From the NCBI GenBank assembly GCA_016713115.1, contig JADJPU010000001.1, positions 992,001 to 1,056,000 of the forward strand: a DNA stretch of 64,000 nucleotides, read 5' to 3'. A program made the position numbers and the translations under genes. This document shows, one piece after another, positions 53,969 through 61,964 of this stretch; positions within the stretch are counted from its first letter, which is position 1; every line of letters begins with the position of its first letter. The notes beneath the pieces are model-generated. The model worked only from the letters and a program-made list of their open reading frames with translations, searched no databases and was not told the DNA's origin. The DNA is from Cellvibrionales bacterium (lineage in GTDB: Bacteria > Pseudomonadota > Gammaproteobacteria > Pseudomonadales > UBA7239).

Positions 53969-54763
53969 TTAGCCGTAGATTTTCATAAAGGTTGTCATTG
54001 GCGAAACGTCAATTCCGTGGTTTGGAATTGGGTAACGCATTCCATTCTTGGCAAGCGCTTTCAAACCATTGACTGCTGCTGGCAAAAAAGAAGGCGGTAA
54101 TGCCATTAACATTTCATTGTCTTGGACACCGCCAAACTTTCTTTCTGCATAGCACGGTATTGAAAGAGATGGTTCGCCTGTTTTAAGGGCGTTACCCCAA
54201 GAGTCTGCACACGCACTTTCACCTACGCACGTAAAAGACAGCTTTTTGTACCCAGACCACTGAAGCCCATTTATAAAAAGAATCATTTGCCCAGGCGTGG
54301 CATAAATTAAACATATGTCTGGATTGCCTAAACGCCCAGAAACGATGGGAGAAACCGCCAAGGATGTGTAATTGCCATAAGACGCACAAGACATTTGGCG
54401 CTGGTGTTCTGCACTGTCTTCAAGTGAGCTGTACCACATGCCATTGAAAGCATTACCACTGAGAAACTCTTCATCGCGGGGCGATAAACCGACAACCGCA
54501 CTACATTGGGAACCCATAAGATTTTCTACGGTAACGCCAATGGTATAACCCAACCAACGGCTTTGACCGACGATTTGGTCTGTGTTTAATTTTTCTGCTG
54601 GATTAGGGCGGCGGATTTTTGGAATGCTTTCCATTTCTTCTACGGTGGCGAAACGCTTCATGCCTGTGATAATTGCTTGGAGCTTTAGCAAGGAATTTAA
54701 TTCTGCAACCAAGGCAGGATAGTCGTATTGCTCTTTGTCGCCCCAATAATTTTCTATAGACAT
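53969..54763 (-). CDS. DUF169-like protein (cassette)
   Basis: 264 residues resembling DUF169 (COG2043) proteins: PGQMILFINGLQWSGY, GNALKTGEPSLSIPCYAERKFGG, DNEMLMALPPSFL. These are soluble proteins of unknown role, often near metal-dependent or anaerobic metabolism genes. GGAGA lies before the ATG at 54763. Long for a cassette gene but a normal family length. Confidence 0.7.
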   Translation of the reverse strand: MSIENYWGDKEQYDYPALVAELNSLLKLQAIITGMKRFATVEEMESIPKIRRPNPAEKLNTDQIVGQSRWLGYTIGVTVENLMGSQCSAVVGLSPRDEEFLSGNAFNGMWYSSLEDSAEHQRQMSCASYGNYTSLAVSPIVSGRLGNPDICLIYATPGQMILFINGLQWSGYKKLSFTCVGESACADSWGNALKTGEPSLSIPCYAERKFGGVQDNEMLMALPPSFLPAAVNGLKALAKNGMRYPIPNHGIDVSPMTTFMKIYG

Positions 54764-54782
54764 GATGAACTCTCCAAATGGT

Positions 54783-54893
54783 ATTTAACGCAGAGCTAAG
54801 GGGCAGCGTAAGGCTGGGCATAACATGCGAAGCATGCCCAGACTGAAGCTGTCCAGCGAACGAAGTGAGCGATCCTTGAGCGACTTGTTATGA
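54783..54893 (-). other. attC site 23 (leftward), 111 bp
   Basis: Cores ATTTAAC / GTTATGA. Confidence 0.91.
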
Positions 54894-54902
54894 GTAAAAA
54901 TG

Positions 54903-55328
54903 CTACTTTTCATTTTTAGGATACCGCTTTATTGACATGAGAATATTATTATTTTCATCGACAATAAGAACCTTGATACTGCGTCTCGATTTTTCAAACA
55001 TATTAATGCTCTGGATAAGAACATTTTTGCACTTGGCATCATTGAACTCGGATATTCCAAGCCGATAGTCTGCTGTCCAGTAGTCAAAATCTAGGTAAAA
55101 ATTAAATACATTGGCTGGATTATAGTCCTTTGATTTGACAGATGATTTACAGCCGCTTTCATACATTGCCTTTCTAATTTCGTGCGATATGCCAGGATTT
55201 ACGCTTAAAGATGCTATTACCCATGTTAAAAACCAAAGAGCAACATAACCAAAAATTGCATAAACAATAAATTCACATAGCTTTAATATTTTTTCTTTGA
55301 CTTGGACAACGCTCATTCTTTTACTCAT
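54903..55328 (-). CDS. Single-pass membrane protein (cassette)
   Basis: 141 residues: short basic N-terminus, one hydrophobic segment (LCEFIVYAIFGYVALWFLTWVI, ~17-40), then a periplasmic-like domain with two Cys. No family recognised. ATG 55328 overlaps the attC 24 core. Confidence 0.65.
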   Translation of the reverse strand: MSKRMSVVQVKEKILKLCEFIVYAIFGYVALWFLTWVIASLSVNPGISHEIRKAMYESGCKSSVKSKDYNPANVFNFYLDFDYWTADYRLGISEFNDAKCKNVLIQSINMFEKSRRSIKVLIVDENNNILMSIKRYPKNEK

Positions 55329-55405
55329 AACGCAGAGCTAAAGGGCGAGCCGCGCAGCGGCGAGTCCAGTGAGCGCAGCGAACGCCTTTGAGCGACTTGT
55401 TAGGC
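55325..55405 (-). other. attC site 24 (leftward), 81 bp, short class
   Basis: Cores TCATAAC / GTTAGGC; belongs to repeat cassette D. Confidence 0.9.
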
Positions 55406-55665
55406 AGGTGGTTTGCTGCTTGCATCACTACACTTTTCCCGAAAGCTACTGTTTGTAATGTTTCTGGTGCTGCCAGACTAAATGCCGCGATAAAGCCGCG
55501 CAAGCTCTGACGAAGGATTTTCTAGCAGCGCAGAAAACAGTGTTTCCGAAGCTGCGTTGTTGAAACTTTTTAGTAAAACATCTTCTTTGCAGAACTTGCG
55601 CGGAGAAAAAACTGCCCAAGTTTCTACAGCGTTCACACTCGAAACAAAAGACAAAAAAGCATGAC
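55406..55665 (-). repeat. ORF-poor repeat cassette, copy D (best open frame)
   Basis: Most diverged of the five copies. It keeps an uninterrupted leftward frame, 55478-55654 (TTG; or GTG at 55636), encoding 58 residues: VETWAVFSPRKFCKED, then NAASETLFSALLENPSSEL. The other copies show pieces of the same peptide (AVISPRKFCK; NAASES) in shifted frames. No clear RBS. This may be the ancestral gene of the family. Confidence 0.6.
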
Positions 55666-55745
55666 GCCTAACGCCGAGCTAAAGGGCGAGCCGTTTACGG
55701 CGAGTCCAGTGAGCAACGCGAACGCCTTTGAGCGACTTGTTAGGC
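55666..55745 (-). other. attC site 25 (leftward), 80 bp, short class
   Basis: Cores GCCTAAC / GTTAGGC; reversed, nearly the same as attC 8. Belongs to repeat cassette E. Confidence 0.9.
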
Positions 55746-56003
55746 TGGTGGTTTGCTGCTGGTTTCACTGCTCTTTTCCCTCGAGCTACTGTTTGTAATG
55801 TTTATGTTGCTGCAAGCCTAAACGCAGCGATGAAGCCGCGCAACTTATGACGAAGCATTTTCGAGCAGGGCAGAAGCAGACTTTCCAACACTGCGTTTTT
55901 GATACTTTTTCTATTGCTGCTACTTTGCAGAACTTGCGCGGCGAAATTACTGCCGCAATTCCTACAAAGTTTTTCACTTAAAACAAAAGACAAATTCTTT
56001 GAC
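55746..56003 (-). repeat. ORF-poor repeat cassette, copy E
   Basis: 258 bases, almost identical to copy A at 41535 although in the opposite-polarity block; two 63-codon frames are open. A recent duplication. Confidence 0.75.
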
Positions 56004-56084
56004 GCCTAACGCCGAGCTAAAGGGCGAGCGGCGAAGCCGCGAGTCCAGTGAGCGCAGCGAACGACTTTGAGCGACTTGTTAGGT
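56004..56084 (-). other. attC site 26 (leftward), 81 bp, short class
   Basis: Cores GCCTAAC / GTTAGGT. Confidence 0.9.
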
Positions 56085-56900
56085 ATTTTCGCCATTTTCT
56101 ATAGTTTCTGAGGCTGACTCTGTTGGTTTTTCTGATGGCTTTTCTTTCTTTTCTGATGCTTTAGCCAGCTTTGCGGACAACTTTTTAATTTTTTGCTGTG
56201 TTTCCTTGGCCTTATCTCCTTCTATTACGTCTCTCTTCAGAACTTCATTGTTTAGAATGTCTGAAATTTGCTCTTGGTCAATTTTGATTTCTGGAAAGAA
56301 CTTTTTAACTTCCTTTCTGATAGCAGAAACAACTGACTCTGTGAGAATTATTTGAGCAATTGTGTATCTATTTAGTATCTGGGTATGTTGGTGATACGCG
56401 TCCATTGCTGCAGAGCTTATGCCCTCTCTACAAAGCAGAAACATTTTCTTCATGTCATCTTCTTTCTTGGGGTTTACATCCAGAAGATTGAAAGCGGACA
56501 CCTCTTCGTGATCAACGGGCTGTCCGAATTTTATGCGATGCAGCTTCCATTCTATTGCATTGGTGAGAACTACCCATTCTATGCCTTGGTTTGCGCCATA
56601 ACCGATAGCCTGCCGAAGATGTGAGTCGTTAAGGCTGACTCCAGCCGCCTTAACTTCAATTAGATATTTAATTTTTCCGTCAATTTTCACAGCAAGGTCA
56701 CAAAATGTCCCTCTAATTTGCTGCTCACTTGTTAACTCTTGATATTTGTCGAAGCCAAAGCAGGAAGACAAAATATCTTTTACCAGTGTTACCGTGTCTG
56801 CTTCTGATACATCTTTACTTTTATGTGACGCTGCAACTTGTTGAAATGTTTTTAGATTTGTAGATATTCTGTCTATCACTTTCTTTGAGATTTTCAGCAT
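56079..56900 (-). CDS. HsdR-N-like PD-(D/E)XK protein (cassette)
   Basis: 273 residues. Seen: a nuclease-like core similar to the N-terminal domain of type I restriction subunits (EQQIRGTFCDLAVKIDGKIKYLIEVKAAG, i.e. D...E-x-K, near residues 70-90, then LRQAIGYGANQGIEWVVLTNAIEW), a helical middle, and a Lys/Glu/Pro/Ser-rich tail. No helicase or methylase accompanies it. Possibly a solitary restriction or defence nuclease. AAGGAC precedes the ATG at 56900. Confidence 0.78.
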   Translation of the reverse strand: MLKISKKVIDRISTNLKTFQQVAASHKSKDVSEADTVTLVKDILSSCFGFDKYQELTSEQQIRGTFCDLAVKIDGKIKYLIEVKAAGVSLNDSHLRQAIGYGANQGIEWVVLTNAIEWKLHRIKFGQPVDHEEVSAFNLLDVNPKKEDDMKKMFLLCREGISSAAMDAYHQHTQILNRYTIAQIILTESVVSAIRKEVKKFFPEIKIDQEQISDILNNEVLKRDVIEGDKAKETQQKIKKLSAKLAKASEKKEKPSEKPTESASETIENGENT

Positions 56901-56934
56901 TTTGTTGTCCTTGGTTAATACTGCGATTGAAAAT

Positions 56935-57042
56935 ACCTAACGCCGAGCTAAGGGGCAGGCCGAACCGGCGCGACAATGCGAAGCAGCGCCGGTTTGGACT
57001 GTCCCAGTGAGCGCAGCGAACGCCTTGAGCGACTTGTTAGCT
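56935..57042 (-). other. attC site 27 (leftward), 108 bp
   Basis: Cores ACCTAAC / GTTAGCT. Confidence 0.93.
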
Positions 57043-57498
57043 GCATACATGGCGATAATACTCCGTGCCAGAAATGGGACTATTGTAATAAGGCGTTGTA
57101 GGGACAAACCCAAACTGGCTATAAAGTTTCTTAGCGGATTCCATGCTTGGCAATGTGTCCAACACGATACTTTTATAACCCTGCAGCGAGGCCATGCCAA
57201 CAGCTTGCTGTAATAGCGCTTTTGCTACTCCCCGCCCTCTTGCCTCTGGAACAACGTACATGCGCTTTAGTTCTGCTTCACTTTTACTGAACTGCCTGAT
57301 TGCTACACAACCTATGGGATTGCTGTTTTCTGTGGCAAGAAAAATAGCACCTGTAGGTGCAGCGTAACATCCTGGCAATGAATTTAGCTCCGCTTCAAAA
57401 TTCTGGAATGAAAGGTCAATTCCAAGCCAATGTTGATACTCCGTGAATAATCTCCTCACTGAATCCATTTCTTCAATTCTAGCTTGGGAAATTTTCAT
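57037..57498 (-). CDS. GNAT family N-acetyltransferase (cassette)
   Basis: 153 residues with the GNAT fold: ELKRMYVVPEARGRGVAKALLQQAV (acetyl-CoA pyrophosphate loop R-G-x-G) and LYSQFGFVPT. Substrate not predictable; no resemblance to known aminoglycoside acetyltransferases that I can see. Stop overlaps attC 27. Confidence 0.85.
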   Translation of the reverse strand: MKISQARIEEMDSVRRLFTEYQHWLGIDLSFQNFEAELNSLPGCYAAPTGAIFLATENSNPIGCVAIRQFSKSEAELKRMYVVPEARGRGVAKALLQQAVGMASLQGYKSIVLDTLPSMESAKKLYSQFGFVPTTPYYNSPISGTEYYRHVCS

Positions 57499-57505
57499 TG
57501 TAGGC

Positions 57506-57616
57506 AGCTAACGCAGAGCTAAGGGGCAGACACAAGCGGCGCGTAAAATGCGAAGCATGCGCCGGTTGAGGCTGTCCAGTGAGCGCATGCGAACGGCCTT
57601 GAGCGACTTGTTAGGC
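57506..57616 (-). other. attC site 28 (leftward), 111 bp
   Basis: Cores AGCTAAC / GTTAGGC. Confidence 0.92.
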
Positions 57617-57639
57617 CGTTGCATGTTTTCTTACTTTTC

Positions 57640-57903
57640 TTATTTATATGGCTTTTCAAAGCACATTACAGCAGCAGTATTGGATTTATTTGCTGTAGTG
57701 TATTCAGATGCATAAACCATTTTCCAACCGTCATACTGTTTTAAATCATCGTTTACTGATTGCTCGCTACCTGTATTAAGAGCAGTGCAACGAATCATTT
57801 TACTTGAACCTGTTTCACCGGATTCTCTAATTTGAGAAGTAACATTTGCGCCCTGACAACCAGCAAGAAGTGAAACCGCACACAATACTAATACTCTTTT
57901 CAT
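57640..57903 (-). CDS. Small lipoprotein (cassette)
   Basis: 87 residues from ATG 57903 (GGAGA upstream). Signal MKRVLVLCAVSLLAGCQG with lipobox LAGC; two further Cys (IRCTAL, VMCFEK). Family not recognised. About 90 bases between its start and attC 29 show nothing else. Confidence 0.7.
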   Translation of the reverse strand: MKRVLVLCAVSLLAGCQGANVTSQIRESGETGSSKMIRCTALNTGSEQSVNDDLKQYDGWKMVYASEYTTANKSNTAAVMCFEKPYK

Positions 57904-57994
57904 TTTATTCTCCAAAGTTACCCTCCTTGTTAACTTCTGCTGAATTGCGAGGGATTAAATCAACTCAACAGCCAAGCCCGTAGCAGAACAAACG

Positions 57995-58111
57995 GCCTAA
58001 CGCCAAGCTAAGCGGCAGAGTGGAGCGCGAAGCGCGCAACGTACCGAACCGGCGCGCATAATGCGAAGCATGCGCCGGTTTGGGCTGTCCGACTTGAGCG
58101 CCTTGTTAGGC
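57995..58111 (-). other. attC site 29 (leftward), 117 bp
   Basis: Cores GCCTAAC / GTTAGGC; the attC of the beta-lactamase cassette. Confidence 0.92.
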
Positions 58112-58131
58112 ACAACAGGGGGTTTGGGCTG

Positions 58132-58932
58132 CTAGTTGGGTGGCAAAGCATTGACGGATTGAAGAATAGCACGCGCAATTGCCTCTCGTTTATGAAGGTC
58201 TTCCATCCTGTTTGGCGTGTCGATATTTAACGCAAAAAATACTGGGCCTGTAGGCCACTCTACCCAACCGACCCACCAACCCATTTGACCATCCCAGCCT
58301 GTTTTGGCACGTAGTATCCAATCGCGTTTGGCTTCGACAATCATCAAGTCTTTAACCAAGCGTTGGTGCTCTACCCTAAAAGGAAGCTCATTTCGATAAA
58401 GCTTCTTTAGGATGGAAATTTGTTCATTTGCTGAAATTGCAAGATTTCCATCTATCCAGTAGTCACCGCTCTTGGTCGAGGGGTCTGCATTGCCGTAGTT
58501 TAATTTTTCTAGGTAGCTTCGTGCTTTGTTTTCGCCTATTTCTTTTGCGAATAGTTGATAGACCCAAACGGTAGAATTGCGCATTGCCGATCGTAGGTTT
58601 TGGTCTTGATTGTGACCTGCAAAGCTTCTTTTAGCGCCGTCCCATCGAAAAACATGAAACTCATCGCGAACCGCCCCTGCATCCAGCGCAAAAAGGGTAT
58701 GCGGAATCTTGAATGTGGACGCAGGCGAATAGCGCTGCTGAGCCCGGGATTCATTATAAACCGATGTGGAATTACCGTTTGTGCGTTCATCTACTACAAC
58801 TATTGTACCTTTAGCGTTGAAATCACTAAAGTATTTCCCCCAATTAGAGCTCTCATGCGTTTTTTCTTGTGCATGACCAAGAGAGACAAGTACAACAGCT
58901 GAGAAAAGCAGTGCTAGAAATCGGATTATCAA
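58132..58932 (-). CDS. OXA-2-like class D beta-lactamase (cassette)
   Basis: Serine beta-lactamase that hydrolyses penicillins in the periplasm. From the TTG at 58932 (AAAGGAGG just upstream) it has 266 residues: signal peptide ending GHAQ; active-site S72-T-F-K75; S120-T-V; Y146-G-N; K210-T-G followed by W; and long stretches I recall as shared with OXA-2/OXA-46 (PASTFKIPHTLFALDAGAVRD, LRSAMRNSTVWVY, NELPFRVEHQRLVKDL, MGWWVGWVEWPTG). All catalytic motifs are intact, so it should be active. The further upstream ATG lies in attC and is not the start. Expression would depend on a promoter upstream in the array. Confidence 0.95.
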   Translation of the reverse strand: MIIRFLALLFSAVVLVSLGHAQEKTHESSNWGKYFSDFNAKGTIVVVDERTNGNSTSVYNESRAQQRYSPASTFKIPHTLFALDAGAVRDEFHVFRWDGAKRSFAGHNQDQNLRSAMRNSTVWVYQLFAKEIGENKARSYLEKLNYGNADPSTKSGDYWIDGNLAISANEQISILKKLYRNELPFRVEHQRLVKDLMIVEAKRDWILRAKTGWDGQMGWWVGWVEWPTGPVFFALNIDTPNRMEDLHKREAIARAILQSVNALPPN

Positions 58933-58947
58933 GGAGCCTCCTTTGGT

Positions 58948-59049
58948 GCCTAACGCAGAGCTAAGGGGCAGACGCAAACGGCGCGTAAAATGCGAAGCAT
59001 GCGCCGATTGGGGCTGTCCAGCGAAGCGGCCTTGAGCGACTTGTTATAC
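58948..59049 (-). other. attC site 30 (leftward), 102 bp
   Basis: Cores GCCTAAC / GTTATAC. Confidence 0.92.
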
Positions 59050-59050
59050 C

Positions 59051-59416
59051 TCATATGCCCGTACCAATTAGCAAAGCAGCGTGTATGAAACCAGTTAAAC
59101 ACCATGTAAATATAAGCCACTTGTTCAATGGATTTAACTCTACGTCACTTTGGAACCACCGCATAAGCCGCCATACAATAATTGCAGCTATTACACAGCC
59201 AATTGCTGCCGTTGCATACGTAAATGTCTGCGGAAAGAACGCTGCCAATAAAAACCCAGAAAAAGGGCCTGCTATTACCATTGCATATTCCATTAGAAAC
59301 GGCATGAAACTTGAAATATCAAATGCTTTTGTTCTGAAAAATATTAAATGCATAATCGCTGCAAGGACAAAACTTGCGATTAAAAAATTGATCACCACTA
59401 TTTTTATTTTTTGCAC
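59051..59416 (-). CDS. Four-pass membrane protein (cassette)
   Basis: 121 residues, GTG start at 59416. Hydrophobic segments at ~7-27, 40-62, 66-84 and 100-119. No family recognised. The opposite strand is also open over the whole length, but cassette polarity favours this frame. Confidence 0.6.
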   Translation of the reverse strand: MQKIKIVVINFLIASFVLAAIMHLIFFRTKAFDISSFMPFLMEYAMVIAGPFSGFLLAAFFPQTFTYATAAIGCVIAAIIVWRLMRWFQSDVELNPLNKWLIFTWCLTGFIHAALLIGTGI

Positions 59417-59433
59417 GTGACTTCCGCTATGAG

Positions 59434-59547
59434 GTATAACGCAGAGCTAAGGGGCTGAGTGGAGCGCGAAGCGCGAAACGTACGCAACCGGCGTTATGCT
59501 GAAAGCAACGCCGGTTGTGGCAGTCCCGCTTGAGCGACTTGTTGGGC
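59434..59547 (-). other. attC site 31 (leftward), 114 bp
   Basis: Cores GTATAAC / GTTGGGC. Confidence 0.9.
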
Positions 59548-59548
59548 A

Positions 59549-60082
59549 TCATAGCTCCTCTGGCCTGCAAATTTTTCCAGCTCCCATTTCTATTAGACGG
59601 GGATGTTTTGTTGTTTTATGAAAATTACGGTCTGAAGAAACAAAAACGTCGTTTGCATAATACAAATGACTCCACATCGTGTGTACATCACATATTCTAT
59701 TCAGCCACGCGGCAAATTTCGGAGTTGTATCAGACTCGCCTGCTATGTTGATAGGAGGCGACTCACCAAAAAGAATCTGCTCTATCTCTTTGGCGCAATT
59801 TGACATGGAGCTGTTTGACCAAATTCCGTGATCCCAAAAGGTTACATTCCAAATCATCATTGGCATGAGACGAGGTAATTTACTAATACCAGCCTCTTTC
59901 AAAAGCTCCTCGAATAAATCGTATCTATCTGGACGAATACCACGCTGGCGCATCTCTGATGCGCCAATTTCAACAACATATACTTGATTCTGTTCTGCTT
60001 CGATAATTTCACGAAGACGAGCAACGTTTGAAGATCCGTTTGCTAAATCAATAATAACGTTGTGGTCGATTGTTAGTTTCAT
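59549..60082 (-). CDS. PIN-like nuclease domain protein (cassette)
   Basis: 177 residues. The pattern suggests a PIN fold: LTIDHNVIIDLANG at the N-terminus (two Asp), an internal EIGASEMRQRG, and NDVFVSSDRNFHK near the C-terminus (late Asp). PIN proteins are RNases, often toxins, but no antitoxin lies in the cassette. Start at ATG 60082; no good RBS. Could be an inactive or divergent member. Confidence 0.6.
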   Translation of the reverse strand: MKLTIDHNVIIDLANGSSNVARLREIIEAEQNQVYVVEIGASEMRQRGIRPDRYDLFEELLKEAGISKLPRLMPMMIWNVTFWDHGIWSNSSMSNCAKEIEQILFGESPPINIAGESDTTPKFAAWLNRICDVHTMWSHLYYANDVFVSSDRNFHKTTKHPRLIEMGAGKICRPEEL

Positions 60083-60085
60083 GGT

Positions 60086-60199
60086 GCCCAACGTGGAGCT
60101 AAGTGGCGACCGAAACCGGTGATAAGCTGCGAAGCAGCACCGGTTGAGGGCGTCCAGTGACGCGCAACGCGCGGAACGAACTTGAGCGACTTGTTAGAG
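60086..60199 (-). other. attC site 32 (leftward), 114 bp
   Basis: Cores GCCCAAC / GTTAGAG. Confidence 0.9.
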
Positions 60200-60220
60200 A
60201 CCAACATGTATAAAACTCCT

Positions 60221-60511
60221 TTACCTAAGCCGCGATAGTGCAACACCAAGCAACACGGATAATATGATTACCGGCCTAGCGATTCGCAAAACAACCTTAG
60301 ATTCTCGCTCGAACTTCTGTTTCCAGGCATCTTCTTGCAGTCTTCCTATAAAGTTGGAACCCCACAGCATTATTACAACTATTGGAACCATGGCGACCAT
60401 GCTGCCAAACACAGCAGGAGTGGTTTTTCCTGTTACTGCTTGAACAATGCCGCCCATCAGGGGAATAACAAGAAGGCATATCAAAAACTGTACAAAAACC
60501 CTAAGCACCAT
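60221..60511 (-). CDS. Small membrane protein (cassette)
   Basis: 96 residues with three hydrophobic segments (VFVQFLICLLVIPLMGGIV; AVFGSMVAMVPIVVIMLWG; IARPVIILSVLLGVAL). No family recognised. Confidence 0.65.
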   Translation of the reverse strand: MVLRVFVQFLICLLVIPLMGGIVQAVTGKTTPAVFGSMVAMVPIVVIMLWGSNFIGRLQEDAWKQKFERESKVVLRIARPVIILSVLLGVALSRLR

Positions 60512-60531
60512 GCTATTGCTTCTCGATTGGT

Positions 60532-60639
60532 CTCTAACGCAAAGCTAAGGGGCGGCTACAAGCGGCGCGTAAAATGCGAAGCATGCGCCGATTGGAGACG
60601 TCCAGCGGCGCAGCCGCGACCTTGAGCGCCTTGTTAGGT
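60532..60639 (-). other. attC site 33 (leftward), 108 bp
   Basis: Cores CTCTAAC / GTTAGGT. Confidence 0.91.
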
Positions 60640-60645
60640 GACGAA

Positions 60646-60966
60646 CTAATACCTATATTTTTCATATTTTTTCTCTTGTATGTGATTAAAAATTGATGAC
60701 TCAATTGCACCAATAATTAAAGCTACAGCTATTCCAACAGGAAGAGAAAGTATGGCAATTATAATTGCTTCTCCAATACGGTTTCTGTTTATACGGCGTA
60801 CTGCTTGCACTGAAAGCATTATTACTACAACAAAATTAACAAGCATACATAGCCATATTTCCCATAGTCTCGGAGCATGTGCACCGGCTATGAAAAACAG
60901 AAAACTTGATGCAGCCAAGATTGCCACTTCAATAATTACGATAATGGCGTAATACAGAGGCTTCAT
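60646..60966 (-). CDS. Small membrane protein (cassette)
   Basis: 106 residues from ATG 60966, with three hydrophobic segments (YYAIIVIIEVAILAASSFLFF; IWLCMLVNFVVVIML; AIIIAILSLPVGIAVALII) and a basic/aromatic tail. No family recognised. Confidence 0.65.
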   Translation of the reverse strand: MKPLYYAIIVIIEVAILAASSFLFFIAGAHAPRLWEIWLCMLVNFVVVIMLSVQAVRRINRNRIGEAIIIAILSLPVGIAVALIIGAIESSIFNHIQEKKYEKYRY

Positions 60967-60970
60967 AGTC

Positions 60971-61081
60971 ACCTAACGCAGAGCTAAGGGGCAGACACAA
61001 GCGGCGCATACAATGCGAAGCATGCGCCGATTGGGGCTGTCCAGCGCCATTTATGGCGCGACCTTGAGCGACTTGTTAGGC
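60971..61081 (-). other. attC site 34 (leftward), 111 bp
   Basis: Cores ACCTAAC / GTTAGGC. Confidence 0.93.
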
Positions 61082-61090
61082 GAACAAATA

Positions 61091-61285
61091 TTATTTCAAA
61101 TTTAAATATTTTAGTGAGAACGGCATGAAAGACTGGCGCTGCTCGGCTTTTTCAGTTTCAACAGTTTGAACAACTTTTCCATTTGCGTCCTTGGTGACAG
61201 ATACTTCTTTTGTTACATATGTTGCAACACAGCCAGAAGATAGTGCTGATGCAAGTAGAACCGTTGTAACTGTAGAAATTTTCAT
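61091..61285 (-). CDS. Small lipoprotein (cassette)
   Basis: 64 residues: MKISTVTTVLLASALSSGCVAT with lipobox SSGC, then a short charged stretch (VTKDANGKVVQTVETEKAEQ). Family not recognised. Confidence 0.68.
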   Translation of the reverse strand: MKISTVTTVLLASALSSGCVATYVTKEVSVTKDANGKVVQTVETEKAEQRQSFMPFSLKYLNLK

Positions 61286-61313
61286 GATTATCTCCGGTGG
61301 TGGTTAATTGTTT

Positions 61314-61424
61314 GCCTAACGCCGAGCTAAGGGGCGGCCACAAGCGGCGCATAAAATGCGAAGCATGCGCCGGTTGGGGACGTCCAGCGCCATTTATGGC
61401 GCGACCTTGAGCGACTTGTTAGGG
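61314..61424 (-). other. attC site 35 (leftward), 111 bp
   Basis: Cores GCCTAAC / GTTAGGG; contains the stop of the 61394 gene. Confidence 0.93.
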
Positions 61425-61843
61425 TGTACAATATTTTCAACATGGATTTTTATACCACTTGCAATACTTGATTCCGTATATGATGAAATTTCATCATTTG
61501 TTTTCTCACAAATAATTTCTATATTTTCAGGACTTTTCCATTCATATTTCATTCCATTACTACAGTACCCACCAAATATTACATGCCCATCTTTCGGCGA
61601 GCCGACTCTTTTACCGCTTAGCGCAAGAATAGTGCCATATGGAGCATATATATTTTCTCCAACAGCCTCGAACCTAGTTATCGTGTAACGGCCATTCTGG
61701 GACGTTTTGTCATCGATAGTTCTATAGCCATTGATAATATTTAATAGATGGCTAAATAAAAAATATAAAACAACAATGGTAAACGTTGCATTAACGATAA
61801 AAGATTTTGAATGCTTAACAATTTTCAATAATCGTTCGTTCAT
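61394..61843 (-). CDS. Single-pass membrane protein reading into attC (cassette)
   Basis: 149 residues from ATG 61843. One hydrophobic segment (ATFTIVVLYFLFSHLL), then a soluble domain (RYTITRFEAVGENIYAPYGTILALSG). The frame has no stop before the attC core, so the last ~12 residues (NKSLKVAP) are encoded by attC 35. Family not recognised. Confidence 0.65.
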   Translation of the reverse strand: MNERLLKIVKHSKSFIVNATFTIVVLYFLFSHLLNIINGYRTIDDKTSQNGRYTITRFEAVGENIYAPYGTILALSGKRVGSPKDGHVIFGGYCSNGMKYEWKSPENIEIICEKTNDEISSYTESSIASGIKIHVENIVHPNKSLKVAP

Positions 61844-61849
61844 GCAACA

Positions 61850-61957
61850 CCCTAACGCTGGAGATAAGGGGCAGGCCAACCGGCGCGATAATGCGAAGCA
61901 GCGCCGGTTTGGACTGTCCCAGTGAACGAAGTGAACGCCTTGAGCGACTTGTTAGGC
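61850..61957 (-). other. attC site 36 (leftward), 108 bp
   Basis: Cores CCCTAAC / GTTAGGC, with a slightly altered left arm (GCTGGAGATAAGG). Confidence 0.9.
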
Positions 61958-61964
61958 GGCATTG

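Noticed and set aside
58132..58977. Longer beta-lactamase frame starting at the ATG at 58977
   Set aside because: The first 15 codons come from attC 30; the TTG at 58932 has an AAAGGAGG just before it and gives the signal peptide length expected for OXA-2-like enzymes.
59055..59420. Rightward 121-codon frame opposite the membrane protein at 59051
   Set aside because: Mirror frame of equal length on the plus strand; cassette polarity and the hydrophobic pattern favour the leftward frame.
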